DNA of 64,000 nt from Gilvirhabdus luticola (GCF_032583975.1 NZ_JAWHTF010000001.1), one strand, 5' to 3'. Counted from the first letter of the stretch, positions 34,635-44,456 are shown. Numbers and translations: made by a program. The notes: generated by a model from the letters alone, not told the origin.

Positions 34635-36179
34635 ATGGCAAATAATGATGATCAATTTAAGAAGGTAATTTCTCATGCAAAGGAATATGGTTATGTATTT
34701 CAAAGCAGCGAAATTTACGACGGCTTGAGTGCAGTTTATGATTATGCACAAAATGGGGTCGAGTTAAAAAAGAATATACGAGATTATTGGTGGAAAGCCA
34801 TGGTACAAATGCACGACAATATAGTTGGTATAGATGCAGCTATCTTTATGCATCCAACCACTTGGAAAGCTTCAGGCCATGTCGACGCATTTAATGATCC
34901 TTTAATTGACAACAAAGATTCTAAAAAGCGGTATCGTGCAGACGTTTTAATCGAAGATTATTGTGCAAAGATTGAAGCCAAGATCAATAAAGAAATTGCA
35001 AAAGCAGCAAAACGTTTTGGCGATACTTTTAATGAAAAGGAATTTGTTTCTACTAATCAAAGAGTTTTAGGTTATCAAGAAAAAATAGACAATACACTGG
35101 CAAGGATGGGTAAGTCTTTGGAGAATGAAGATTTAGCCGATGTCAAAGCTCTTATTGAGGAACTGGAAATTTCAGATCCGTTGACTGGAAGCCGAAATTG
35201 GACAGACGTAAAACAGTTCAACTTAATGTTTGGCACCAAGCTAGGAGCTTCTGCTGAAAGCGCTATGGATTTGTATTTACGCCCAGAAACTGCTCAAGGT
35301 ATTTTCGTTAATTTCTTAAATGTGCAGAAAACAGGACGCATGAAAATTCCTTTTGGTATTGCACAAACAGGTAAAGCCTTTAGAAACGAAATTGTTGCCA
35401 GACAATTCATATTCAGGATGCGAGAGTTTGAGCAAATGGAAATGCAATTTTTCATTAAACCAGGAACGCAAGGCGAATGGTATGAATATTGGAAAGAAAC
35501 TCGCTTAAAGTGGCACAAATCACTTGGCTCGGGAGACGAAAATTATCGTTTTCATGACCACGATAAATTAGCACATTATGCGGATGCGGCATGCGATATT
35601 GAATTTAAATTCCCTTTTGGATTTAAAGAGTTAGAAGGTATTCATTCAAGAACTGATTTTGATTTAAGTCAGCATGAAAAATATTCCGGAAAGAAATTAC
35701 AATATTTCGATCCAGAAGAAAACAAAAGCTACGTACCTTATGTATTGGAAACGTCTATTGGTTTAGACAGAATGTTTTTGGCTGTATTTTCAAATTCATT
35801 AGTAGAGGAAGAATTAGATAACAATACCACACGTACCGTCTTAAAATTACCAGCAGTTTTAGCTCCAACCAAAGCAGCCATTTTACCATTGGTTAAAAAG
35901 GATGGATTACCAGAAATAGCACGTAAGATTGTTGAAGAACTTAAATGGGATTTTAATATAGATTATGATGAAAAAGATGCAGTAGGAAGACGTTACAGAA
36001 GACAAGACGCCAATGGAACACCTTTCTGTATTACGGTTGACCATGATACATTAGAAGACAACACGGTAACCATACGTTATCGTGATACCATGGAACAAAA
36101 TCGAGTGAAAATTGATGATCTTCGTGACATCATCAAACAAGAAGTTGATGTCAAACATTGGTTGATGAAAATAAAGTAA
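34635..36179 (+). CDS. glyS: Glycyl-tRNA synthetase, class II single-chain type
   Basis: Attaches glycine to tRNA-Gly. 514 residues from the ATG at 34635 (MANNDDQFKKVIS). Class II motifs are present: YLRPETAQGIFVNF, AFRNEIVARQFIFRMREFEQ (motif 2 with catalytic Arg) and VLETSIGLDRMFLAVF (motif 3), followed by the anticodon-binding domain (LAPTKAAILPLVKKDG). The longer TTG start at 34605 would run back over the promoter and is rejected. Confidence 0.97.
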   Translation: MANNDDQFKKVISHAKEYGYVFQSSEIYDGLSAVYDYAQNGVELKKNIRDYWWKAMVQMHDNIVGIDAAIFMHPTTWKASGHVDAFNDPLIDNKDSKKRYRADVLIEDYCAKIEAKINKEIAKAAKRFGDTFNEKEFVSTNQRVLGYQEKIDNTLARMGKSLENEDLADVKALIEELEISDPLTGSRNWTDVKQFNLMFGTKLGASAESAMDLYLRPETAQGIFVNFLNVQKTGRMKIPFGIAQTGKAFRNEIVARQFIFRMREFEQMEMQFFIKPGTQGEWYEYWKETRLKWHKSLGSGDENYRFHDHDKLAHYADAACDIEFKFPFGFKELEGIHSRTDFDLSQHEKYSGKKLQYFDPEENKSYVPYVLETSIGLDRMFLAVFSNSLVEEELDNNTTRTVLKLPAVLAPTKAAILPLVKKDGLPEIARKIVEELKWDFNIDYDEKDAVGRRYRRQDANGTPFCITVDHDTLEDNTVTIRYRDTMEQNRVKIDDLRDIIKQEVDVKHWLMKIK

Positions 36180-36315
36180 AAACTACGGTTTTTCCGTAAC
36201 AAAAAATAATAAATAGCTTGTACATTTACCTTAAATCCCTCGAACGGAAATTATTAGCACTGTAAAATATGATTATGTTATGGACTGCATAATTTCCAAA
36301 TTTAAGCCAAGATAG

Positions 36316-36345
36316 AAGCCCTGACTTAATAAAGTTTGGGCTTTT
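36316..36345. terminator. Terminator-like hairpin between glyS and a convergent gene
   Basis: AAGCCC...ACTT-AATA-AAGT...GGGCTT forms a two-part stem with a small mismatch, followed by TTTT. The flanking genes converge here, so it can serve either strand. Confidence 0.65.
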
Positions 36346-36350
36346 GAATT

Positions 36351-39300
36351 TCAGAAATAAGCTTTTAATTGAACTGTTCCTGTATGAATGGTTTTACTGG
36401 TTTCGGTTTTTCGTCCAAGATAAGACAGGTTTAAATCTAAAAACTTGGTTATTTTCTTTTGAGCTAATATGCTCCAAGTAAAATTTTTACCTGGCTGTAA
36501 ACCTTCCATCATTTGGTAACCAACTGGCGAGTTTGGGTTGCCAACGTAATCATTCGAAAAGTAATTAAATTCACCATTTATGGCACCTTTTTGATTATTT
36601 GAGAACGCAAACGAAGCACCATACTTTTGTTGTTTTAATGTTTCCATATTACCAATGGTATTGTCTTTGCTGGTATTTTGATAATAGACATCAAACCGAG
36701 TATTGTCATTTAAAAGATATGATAGCTTGGGATTAAAATTCACTTCGTCTATAGTGTAATTCTTCGAGGTGTAATTTTCGCTAATACTTTCATTTACATT
36801 CAATGCAGATTTCAAATTAATAAGCCAATTTGTAGCAAGCTTGTGGTTAAAATGAATCTGATGACTTTTTAAATTATTCTCAATAGATCCAATAGATAAC
36901 TGGTTTCTTGATCGGTTGTTAAGATATGTATAAGAGGTTGTAAAATGTTGCTTACCTCGATTAAAAAAAAGTACATTCCTAAAATTAAGTTGTAAACCTA
37001 ACTGATTTTCTTCATCGTCATTAAAGGGATTTAGATTAAAATTATCTCCATCTCTTTTTGTTTTTCTATCAATTAAGTATGAAGCTTGATTATAAAAGTG
37101 AGACCAGAATTTCTTTGCTTTGTTTTCTTCTACGGACCATTGCGAAGGATTTATAGTGATAATCTGGCTCAATTTGTTTTGATGCGTTTTTATAAACACA
37201 CGATTGGGCAACAAAACCCTTATGTATTTGCCTTGATCCTGAAATTGGGCAATTTCAAATTCTTCAAGTTCCTGAATATTATTGTTGTTGTAATCTATCC
37301 ATGTATAGGCACCTTGGCCTGGTTCAACTTCTACGTAGGTAAAATCTTGTTGTGGCAATGTCCCAGAACTGGTTTCAAAAACAGTATTCCATTGTAAAAT
37401 CTGATTGAAAAAGTTCTGTGAATATATTAATCTTGAGTTTAATGAGTTTTCATTCTCAATGGTTTCATCTTCATATTTTAAAGTTCTATAATTTACATAA
37501 ATAGACAAATTGGTTTGATTGTTTTGAATAATTCGAGAATCTAAATACAATGTGTTTGATGAGTTAACTTTCTGTAATTGGTTATTTTTAATACTATCAT
37601 TAACTCTATTTTTATATCCAATTTCTGCAAATACTTTCGTGCTATCACCAACACCTGTAAATACCTCATAAGATTTAAAACGTTGACTTAAAGGAGTAAT
37701 TTCGTTGGTTGCAATGATTCTTTCTTCGTTATCTTCAACAGAAAGTTTAGTTCCAATCCATGCTTTTTTGAAGTTGTAAACAAAACGATTGTATGTTCTA
37801 AAGAACGATGAAGTGGTTGTGTTTGATTTTGAGTTTAAAATGCTCGAATTAGATAATATTTGAAAATTATTTAAATTCAAGTTTGCCAAAAAGACGTGTC
37901 TGCTGCCATTGAAATTTTGTGAAAAATCAAGATGTTCAAATTGATATTTAACAATTCCCTTTTCGAGATGAAATAGTTGTAAACCGGAAGTTAAAAATGT
38001 TTGATTTCCAAAATTACCAATAATTTGATTTCCTGGTGGAGCTTGCAAATTCCAATCACGATTAAATTCTGTATTATATAATCCTTGAATATTTCTAAAG
38101 TTTTCCTGAATGAAATCTGTGTCAAAGTAGGCATTTAAATTCCATAAACTATCTTTTTTAATAATATCTTGCTCTACTTTTAATTTAGCCGCAAAGCCAT
38201 CATTATCATCATCATCAATATTAGAAAATAGATTTAAATCATTTTTACTTCCAGCAATTTCAAAATTAATATTGGTTTTTTGAGTAGGCTGATATTGTCC
38301 ATTTAAAATGGCAATTTGGAGTTTTGTAGGTGCAACCAATTGTATAATGGGTTCATAGTTTCCTTGCGGCACACCACCAACAGGTTCTACATATTCAAAG
38401 ATATTGTTGATAGCATTGATGTTACTTAAAACATAATGACCTTGATTGTTACCAACTTGAGTAAAAGTAACAGCGTATAATTCGTCATCTGGATTGTTTG
38501 AGAACACGAAGGCTTCAACACCATTTATAAGTTCTTTTCGGTATAAAATTCGGTTTTCATTGTAGACTTCTGGCGTACCCGAAGGAGCAACCATTAGACT
38601 TCTGTCGTCACCAGCATTTGAAAGAATTTCTACTTGTTCTTCAGATAAATTTTGTTGTAACGGCTGATTTTTAGCATCATTTTCTGAATATACCGAAACA
38701 CCTATTTTTAGCTTTTCGCTTTCAAATTGCCCACCACCATAAACTAGTAACCTAGAATAATTGCGTTCACTATACTGGTAATCTACTGTAATTCGCATTT
38801 CCGATGTAATTGGAAATGTTGAATTGAAAATAATTTCTCCAGCATTGTAATCGATAATATAATCATTGTTTTCACCTCGTTCGAGAGCTACACCATTTAC
38901 ATAGACGGTTTCACTACCAGAAACAATTAACACATAAAGTTCTCCATTTGCACCTTGTAGTTTATATGGTCCTTGATTGCCTTCTTGTGCTGTAAACTGA
39001 CTTTGACTGAACTGACCTCGAACTAGAGAACCAGAGGCGAAAAGATTTTTTTTTGTATGGTCGCCACCTAAATTTGCACTTATGGATAAACCTTGAACAC
39101 GTTTAGAGAATTGACCAAAATGCGAAAAGTTATTTGCTAGATCAATGTCTCCAGCTCTAATAGACCAATCATCACTAAAGAGTTCTATAAAAACTTGATC
39201 GAATTCATCCAGGCGTTGCGAATAACCGCTCTCCTGTAATGGAATATTGGCATCTTGAATAGAAGCTCTTAATGACACTTTTTCATTTAGTTTTCCAGTA

Positions 39301-39785
39301 ATCTGTAAATCCAATTCGCTATTTAATACAGAGTTCTGATTGTTACCTATGGTCACACCTCTAGAAATGCTTCCAGAAGTTGTTAAACCATCAAAAGGGG
39401 TGTAATTTTGTTTGGTATTGGGTTGTGAAAGTCTGTATAATTTTTGTTGATTACTTGTCCTTTCAACAATAATATCTTCATCTAATTGTTGATAGATCTT
39501 GGTTAAAAATTCAGGATATCGTAAATAATCTATAATTATGGAGTCTGTTGTTATGGGTTTTTTGAAAGTCAAAACCGCCTTACCAAAATCAATAGAATAA
39601 AAAGTAGAATCTATTACTATATTCTCTTTCGTTTTGACTAAAAATGAACTTGAATTTATACTAACACTATCAATAACGATAGAATCTTTAACTGCTACTT
39701 TTTTAGCTCTATAGTTAGATAATTCGTTTTGTGACAATGCACAATAACCAATTAAAGAAATAAATAGTGTCAGTAGGAATTTCAT
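36351..39785 (-). CDS. Very large outer-membrane-type protein, function unknown
   Basis: 1144 residues with a signal peptide (LLTLFISLIGYCALSQN). The region around residues 100-350 has GSISRGVTIGNNQNSVLNSELDLQITG, RASIQDANIPLQ and IIDYNAGEIIFN, which recall SprA/translocon-like and other big barrel proteins of the phylum. The C-terminal half consists of alternating amphipathic strands and ends with a terminal aromatic (VQLKAYF), as in outer-membrane barrels. I do not recognise a named family. It is a single gene flanked by the glyS terminator and divergent from exonuclease III. Confidence 0.88.
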   Translation of the reverse strand: MKFLLTLFISLIGYCALSQNELSNYRAKKVAVKDSIVIDSVSINSSSFLVKTKENIVIDSTFYSIDFGKAVLTFKKPITTDSIIIDYLRYPEFLTKIYQQLDEDIIVERTSNQQKLYRLSQPNTKQNYTPFDGLTTSGSISRGVTIGNNQNSVLNSELDLQITGKLNEKVSLRASIQDANIPLQESGYSQRLDEFDQVFIELFSDDWSIRAGDIDLANNFSHFGQFSKRVQGLSISANLGGDHTKKNLFASGSLVRGQFSQSQFTAQEGNQGPYKLQGANGELYVLIVSGSETVYVNGVALERGENNDYIIDYNAGEIIFNSTFPITSEMRITVDYQYSERNYSRLLVYGGGQFESEKLKIGVSVYSENDAKNQPLQQNLSEEQVEILSNAGDDRSLMVAPSGTPEVYNENRILYRKELINGVEAFVFSNNPDDELYAVTFTQVGNNQGHYVLSNINAINNIFEYVEPVGGVPQGNYEPIIQLVAPTKLQIAILNGQYQPTQKTNINFEIAGSKNDLNLFSNIDDDDNDGFAAKLKVEQDIIKKDSLWNLNAYFDTDFIQENFRNIQGLYNTEFNRDWNLQAPPGNQIIGNFGNQTFLTSGLQLFHLEKGIVKYQFEHLDFSQNFNGSRHVFLANLNLNNFQILSNSSILNSKSNTTTSSFFRTYNRFVYNFKKAWIGTKLSVEDNEERIIATNEITPLSQRFKSYEVFTGVGDSTKVFAEIGYKNRVNDSIKNNQLQKVNSSNTLYLDSRIIQNNQTNLSIYVNYRTLKYEDETIENENSLNSRLIYSQNFFNQILQWNTVFETSSGTLPQQDFTYVEVEPGQGAYTWIDYNNNNIQELEEFEIAQFQDQGKYIRVLLPNRVFIKTHQNKLSQIITINPSQWSVEENKAKKFWSHFYNQASYLIDRKTKRDGDNFNLNPFNDDEENQLGLQLNFRNVLFFNRGKQHFTTSYTYLNNRSRNQLSIGSIENNLKSHQIHFNHKLATNWLINLKSALNVNESISENYTSKNYTIDEVNFNPKLSYLLNDNTRFDVYYQNTSKDNTIGNMETLKQQKYGASFAFSNNQKGAINGEFNYFSNDYVGNPNSPVGYQMMEGLQPGKNFTWSILAQKKITKFLDLNLSYLGRKTETSKTIHTGTVQLKAYF

Positions 39786-39906
39786 TAGATATTAAACTAC
39801 AATAAGCTTAAATTATTTTGTTAATAGTTTTCGTTAAATCTCCCATAAAATAATAGTGTAAAAGTAACCTATTATTTATTTTAGCTAAAAATACTTAAAA
39901 AGCACA

Positions 39907-40668
39907 TTGAAGATAATATCATACAACGTAAACGGAATTCGTGCAGCAATAAACAAAGGCTTTATGAATTGGTTAAAAAGCGCAAATCCTGATGTCATTT
40001 GTTTACAGGAAATCAAAGCACTTAAAGAACAATTAGATTTGGATGTTTTTGAAGAAGCAGGTTACAAATACCATTATTGGTTCTCTGCACAAAAAAAGGG
40101 ATATAGTGGAGTTGCTATTTTAAGTAAGATAGAACCCAACCATATAGAATATGGCACTGGCATTAAATCTATGGATTATGAAGGGCGTAATCTTCGGGCA
40201 GACTTCAATGGCGTTTCCGTAATGAGTATGTATTTACCATCAGGAACCAATGACGCGCGCTTACTACATAAGTTTGAATACATGGATATGATTCATGACT
40301 ATTTAAATGATTTAAGAACCCAAATACCAAACTTAATTGTTTGTGGTGATTTTAATATTTGCCATGAAGAAATAGATATTCATAATCCTAAAATGAAAGG
40401 CGTGTCAGGGTTTCTCCCTGAAGAACGCGAGTGGCTAGGCAACTTTATAAACAGTGGCTTCATAGATTCATTTCGTTACCTCAATAAAGAATCTCAACAA
40501 TACAGCTGGTGGAGTTATCGCGCAAATGCCAGAGCCAATAATAAAGGCTGGCGATTGGACTACGCAATGGTAGCTGAACCTTTACAAGAAAATATAAAAA
40601 GAGCCGTTATATTATCCGAAGCAAACCATAGTGACCATTGTCCAATTCTGGTAGAAATTGATAAATAA
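39907..40668 (+). CDS. xth: Exodeoxyribonuclease III
   Basis: AP endonuclease and 3'-5' exonuclease of base excision repair. 253 residues with MKIISYNVNGIRAA, DVICLQEIKA (catalytic Glu), CGDFNICHEEIDIHNP (Asp/Asn), GWRLDYAMV and SDHCPILVEI (His). It begins at a TTG at 39907: an in-frame stop lies 21 bp upstream and there is no ATG between, and the next methionine would delete the conserved first strand. It is followed 23 bp later by an OmpA lipoprotein gene. Confidence 0.95.
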   Translation: MKIISYNVNGIRAAINKGFMNWLKSANPDVICLQEIKALKEQLDLDVFEEAGYKYHYWFSAQKKGYSGVAILSKIEPNHIEYGTGIKSMDYEGRNLRADFNGVSVMSMYLPSGTNDARLLHKFEYMDMIHDYLNDLRTQIPNLIVCGDFNICHEEIDIHNPKMKGVSGFLPEEREWLGNFINSGFIDSFRYLNKESQQYSWWSYRANARANNKGWRLDYAMVAEPLQENIKRAVILSEANHSDHCPILVEIDK

Positions 40669-40691
40669 ACCCAAACATAAACAAACTTAAA

Positions 40692-41648
40692 ATGAAAAAA
40701 CACCTCTCAATTCTTTTAGTCTCAATTTTAATTACGTCGTGCGTTTCGCCAAAAGTGTATAAAGATTTAGAAGCTAAATATGATAATTTAAAACAGGAGA
40801 ACAAAAAACTCATAGACGAAAATGATGCTCTTTTGGCTGCTAAAACCAAAAATGAAAATGAATTAAAAAAACTTCAAGCAGATTATGACAAAACCTTGCA
40901 ACAACGTGACAAATTACAAGCAGATTACAATGCAACTAAAGTGAATTACGATAATTTAAAAGCATCTTATGACGCATTAGAAGAGAATAGTTCAGCAGCA
41001 ATTGCAGAAAATTCTAAAAAGAACAGAGAGCTATTGGCACAATTAGAAGCCAAAGAACAAGCACTTGCAGACGAGAATGCACGATTAGAGAAACTTAAAA
41101 AGGAACTTGAAGATCGTTCCAATCGTGTGTCAGAATTAGAAAGTGTTATTGCTGCTAAAGACGCTGCTATGACGCAATTAAAAGATGCTATTTCAAGAGC
41201 ATTAACCGATTTTGAAGGTAAAGGCTTAACGGTTGAGCAGCGCGATGGTAAAGTATATGTCTCAATGGAGAACAAATTGCTATTTGAATCAGGAAGTTGG
41301 GCAGTTGGCACAGAAGGTAGGAGAGCAGTGCAACAGTTAGGAACTGTGTTGGCCGATAATCCAGACATCAATGTATTAATAGAAGGTCATACAGATAATG
41401 TGCCATACAAAGGAAACGGTCAAGTAAGTGGTAACTGGGATTTATCAACAAAAAGAGCTACAGCCATTGTAAATATTTTGAGCGAAAATTCAAGTATTAA
41501 TCCTGAAAGTTTAACAGCGGCTGGACGCGGAGAATTTTCACCAATTGCAACCAATGATACCGCCGAAGGAAAAGCAAAGAACAGACGCATTGAAGTTATC
41601 TTAACACCAAAGCTAGATGAAATTACTAAATTGCTCAATGACATATAA
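40692..41648 (+). CDS. OmpA-family lipoprotein with a coiled coil
   Basis: 318 residues. Lipoprotein signal (LLVSILITSC-VS), then a long charged coiled coil from about residue 25 to 165 (repeats of KLQADY, KASYDAL, EEL), then a C-terminal OmpA domain (LFESGSWAVGTEGRRAVQQL, VLIEGHTDNVPYKG, AGRGEFSPIATND, AKNRRIEVIL). It is expected to link the outer membrane to peptidoglycan. It follows exonuclease III closely. Confidence 0.94.
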   Translation: MKKHLSILLVSILITSCVSPKVYKDLEAKYDNLKQENKKLIDENDALLAAKTKNENELKKLQADYDKTLQQRDKLQADYNATKVNYDNLKASYDALEENSSAAIAENSKKNRELLAQLEAKEQALADENARLEKLKKELEDRSNRVSELESVIAAKDAAMTQLKDAISRALTDFEGKGLTVEQRDGKVYVSMENKLLFESGSWAVGTEGRRAVQQLGTVLADNPDINVLIEGHTDNVPYKGNGQVSGNWDLSTKRATAIVNILSENSSINPESLTAAGRGEFSPIATNDTAEGKAKNRRIEVILTPKLDEITKLLNDI

Positions 41649-41651
41649 ATT

Positions 41652-41677
41652 TGTCATTCCCGCGAAGGCAAGAATCT
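41652..41677. repeat. REP-like dispersed repeat copy
   Basis: The string GTCATTCCCGCGAAGGCAAG resembles a short palindromic intergenic repeat seen in many bacterial genomes, whose usual form has GGCGGGAAT in the second arm; here the second arm is degraded. It begins 4 bp after the OmpA gene stop. Confidence 0.55.
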
Positions 41678-41757
41678 ACTAGCATTTTGAGTTTAAAAGG
41701 TTTTTACTTTTATAGACCAGTCAAAACTATAATTAATCTAGCAGTCAAATAATCTAA

Positions 41758-42795
41758 ATGAAATACACAACACTTCCAAACACCAATATTAAAGTTAGTA
41801 AGATTTGTTTAGGCTCCATGACTTGGGGCAATCAAAATACAGAAGCAGAAGGTCACGCACAACTTGATTATGCTTTTGAACGCGGCGTCAACTTTATTGA
41901 TACTGCCGAGTTATATCCTGTTCCTGCCGAGGCTAAAACCCAAGGTAGAACCAGTGAAATTATTGGGACTTGGCTTCAAAAAACTCGGATAAGAGATAAA
42001 GTTATAATTGCATCCAAAATTGCTGGAAACGGAGATTACACATCTCATATTCGTAAAACCGGATTTAGTCCAGAGGCTATCCAAGAAGCCGTTCATAAAG
42101 AATTAAAAAGGTTGCAAACAGATTATATTGATTTATACCAGCTACATTGGCCTGAACGGGATACCAATACATTTGGGGTTAGAGATTATAAACATAATCC
42201 AAACGATGAATGGAAAGACAACTTTAAGGATATATTAGAAACTTTAGATGGATTGATTAAAGCAGGTAAGATTCACCATATAGGAATTTCTAATGAAAAG
42301 GCTTGGGGTACTATGCGTTATCTTGAAGAATCTAAAGCCCATAATTTACCAAGAGTTTCTACCATTCAAAATGCATATTCTTTATTAAATAGGTTGTTTG
42401 AAGGTGATATGGCCGAATTGGCAATTAGAGAGAATATTGGATTATTGGCGTATTCGCCTTTAGGTTGTGGTGTGCTTACCGGGAAATACATAAAAGGTAT
42501 TGAAGCTAAAAATTCTCGATTAAATCTCTTTCCTAGATTTTCAAGATATAGTAGTCAACAATCAACCAATGCAACTAAACAATATTTAAAGCTTGCTGAA
42601 GATCACAATCTGACATTAACTCAAATGGCTTTGGCTTTTATTAATCAACAGCCATTTGTAACGAGTAATATTATTGGAGCTACCAATCTTACTCAACTTA
42701 AAGAAAATATAGATAGTATTCACGTAGAATTAAGTGAAGAATTACTTAAAAAAATAAATGTGATTCATGCCGAAATACCAAATCCTGCACCTTAA
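41758..42795 (+). CDS. Aldo/keto reductase (Tas-like)
   Basis: 345 residues of the NADPH-dependent aldo/keto reductase family. The tetrad is readable: D48-type in FIDTAELYPVP (Asp, Tyr), K in KVIIASKIAG, and H in LYQLHWPERD. The C-terminal NIIGATNLTQLKENI binds NADPH. The overall order and the extended insert after WPERDTNTFG match the Tas/YghZ branch. Physiological substrate unknown; it stands alone. Confidence 0.93.
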   Translation: MKYTTLPNTNIKVSKICLGSMTWGNQNTEAEGHAQLDYAFERGVNFIDTAELYPVPAEAKTQGRTSEIIGTWLQKTRIRDKVIIASKIAGNGDYTSHIRKTGFSPEAIQEAVHKELKRLQTDYIDLYQLHWPERDTNTFGVRDYKHNPNDEWKDNFKDILETLDGLIKAGKIHHIGISNEKAWGTMRYLEESKAHNLPRVSTIQNAYSLLNRLFEGDMAELAIRENIGLLAYSPLGCGVLTGKYIKGIEAKNSRLNLFPRFSRYSSQQSTNATKQYLKLAEDHNLTLTQMALAFINQQPFVTSNIIGATNLTQLKENIDSIHVELSEELLKKINVIHAEIPNPAP

Positions 42796-42813
42796 ATTCT
42801 CCTGTTTAGGAGA

Positions 42814-43605
42814 TTAATGAAACGACAAATCTAAATCCTTCTTTTTATAAGGTATTGTTTTTAAAACATGATTAATAGACTCTACTCTTGCTTGAGTTTT
42901 TCTATTGGCTTTAATGATTATCCATGGGGCAATTTGAGTGTTAGTTTTTTCAAACATCAAAGTTTTGTATTTTGAATATTCATCCCAAAGCGATTGTGCT
43001 TTTTGGTCAACCTTACTGAACTTCCATTTTTTTAGTGGGCTAGCCTTTATTTCTCTAAATCGTTTTGCTTGTTCAGCTTTAGAAATAGAAAAATAGAATT
43101 TAATCAACTGAATACCAGATTCTATAATCATGCGTTCAAACTCATTAACCTGATTCATAAAAACATCATATTCTCCTTGAGTACAAAATCCGTTTACAGG
43201 CTCAACTACAGCTCTGTTGTACCAACTCCTATCAAAAAAAACCATTTTACCTTCTTGTGGTAATTGGTTAATGTAACGCTGAAAATACCATTGCCCTTTC
43301 TCTTCTTCTGTAGGCTTGGGTAATGCAACAACCCTAAATTCTCTTGGGTTAAGATGTTCTGTTATTCTTCTAATAGCACCACCTTTTCCAGCAGCATCAC
43401 GACCTTCAAAAATAACGACCACTTTTTGATTATTTTCTACAACCCATTGTTGTAAATGAATGAGTTCTACTTGAAGTTGTTTTAATCGGTCTTCAAAATT
43501 GACATTACGCAACGTCTTAGAAACACTCGCGTTTTCATATAGTAAAAACTGCTTTATCCCTTTTTTTCTATTTAAACTCTTCAATGCTTTTGGAGAAAGT
43601 TTCAT
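42814..43605 (-). CDS. Polyphosphate kinase 2 family protein (second of a pair)
   Basis: PPK2 enzymes move phosphate between polyphosphate and nucleotides. The protein has Walker A VIFEGRDAAGKGGAIRR, the lid segment, FFDRSWYNRAVVEP (Walker B-like) and QAKRFREIKASPLKKWKFS. About 263 residues from ATG 43605, taken in place of the TTG at 43611. It starts 2 bp after the first ppk2 gene ends. The length and single domain suggest a class I-type enzyme; direction and nucleotide preference cannot be read from sequence. Confidence 0.92.
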   Translation of the reverse strand: MKLSPKALKSLNRKKGIKQFLLYENASVSKTLRNVNFEDRLKQLQVELIHLQQWVVENNQKVVVIFEGRDAAGKGGAIRRITEHLNPREFRVVALPKPTEEEKGQWYFQRYINQLPQEGKMVFFDRSWYNRAVVEPVNGFCTQGEYDVFMNQVNEFERMIIESGIQLIKFYFSISKAEQAKRFREIKASPLKKWKFSKVDQKAQSLWDEYSKYKTLMFEKTNTQIAPWIIIKANRKTQARVESINHVLKTIPYKKKDLDLSFH

Positions 43606-43607
43606 AA

Positions 43608-44456
43608 TCAATCTAAATGTTTTATCAGTCTGTGATAGCGTTGTACAATGTTTGGGTCTGGAAAAACGGTTAATCCTGAAGATTCTTTTCCGTCATAGTC
43701 AAAATGGGACAGCACATAACGTATACTTTCTAGTCTTGCTTGTCTTTTATCATTTGATTCAACAATAATCCAAGGACTAAATGTGGTGTGCGATTTGCTA
43801 AACATTTGTTCTTTATAATATGTGTAATCATCCCATCTTCGCTGACCTTCTTTGTCAACCACACTAAATTTCCATTGTTTAAGAGGGTTTTTTAATCTTG
43901 AATTAAAACGATTTAATTGTTCTTCTTTAGAAATTGAAAACCAAAATTTTATAATATCAATCCCATCTTCATAGAGCATGTGTTCAAATTCTGGAACTTG
44001 AACCATAAACTTGTCGTATTCCTCTTTACTACAGAAACCCATAACGGGTTCCACTACTGCTCGATTATACCAACTTCTATCAAAGAAAACAATTTCTCCA
44101 GGATTTGGCAGTTCTTTAATATATCGTCTAAAATACCATTGACCCTTTTCTACAACTGTTGGTTTTGTAAGAGCAACTATTCGCATGGAACGAGGATTAA
44201 GATGCTCTACAAATCTTCTAATCGTTCCTCCTTTGCCTGCTGCATCTCGGCCTTCAAAGATAATGCATACACGTTTATTATTTTTAGCAACCCATTGCTG
44301 CAAATCTACTAACTCTGCCTGAAGTTTTAGAAGCTGCTGTTCGTAATTTACAGTATATAAAATGTCTTCCAGTTGACTTGGATCGAGTTTAGATTTTAAA
44401 ATCGAAATGAACTCTTCTTTATTTTCATGCTTTTCAAAATCTTCTGCTGTTAGCAT
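43608..44456 (-). CDS. Polyphosphate kinase 2 family protein (first of a pair)
   Basis: A paralogue of its neighbour with the same motifs: IIFEGRDAAGKGGTIRRFVEHL, FFDRSWYNRAVVEPVMGF and RLKNPLKQWKFSVVDKEGQRRWDDY. About 282 residues from ATG 44456 (MLTAEDFEKHEN); the longer frame to 44510 begins with a low-complexity stretch unlike the family. The two proteins are clearly related but diverged, and both keep their catalytic residues, so they may differ in substrate. Confidence 0.92.
   Translation of the reverse strand: MLTAEDFEKHENKEEFISILKSKLDPSQLEDILYTVNYEQQLLKLQAELVDLQQWVAKNNKRVCIIFEGRDAAGKGGTIRRFVEHLNPRSMRIVALTKPTVVEKGQWYFRRYIKELPNPGEIVFFDRSWYNRAVVEPVMGFCSKEEYDKFMVQVPEFEHMLYEDGIDIIKFWFSISKEEQLNRFNSRLKNPLKQWKFSVVDKEGQRRWDDYTYYKEQMFSKSHTTFSPWIIVESNDKRQARLESIRYVLSHFDYDGKESSGLTVFPDPNIVQRYHRLIKHLD

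Noticed and set aside
34526..34636. N-terminal extension of the ComF-like protein
   Set aside because: It would overlap the glyS start and promoter, and the extra residues do not resemble the family. The ATG at 34525 gives a normal N-terminus.
36183..36198. TACGG-TTTTT-CCGTA as the main glyS terminator
   Set aside because: It is a short 5-bp stem with no following T-run. The hairpin at 36316-36345 is a better terminator.
40967..41371. 134-codon minus-strand frame within the OmpA gene
   Set aside because: It is a Ser/Ala/Leu-rich shadow of the coiled-coil coding sequence, a common artefact of repetitive codons.
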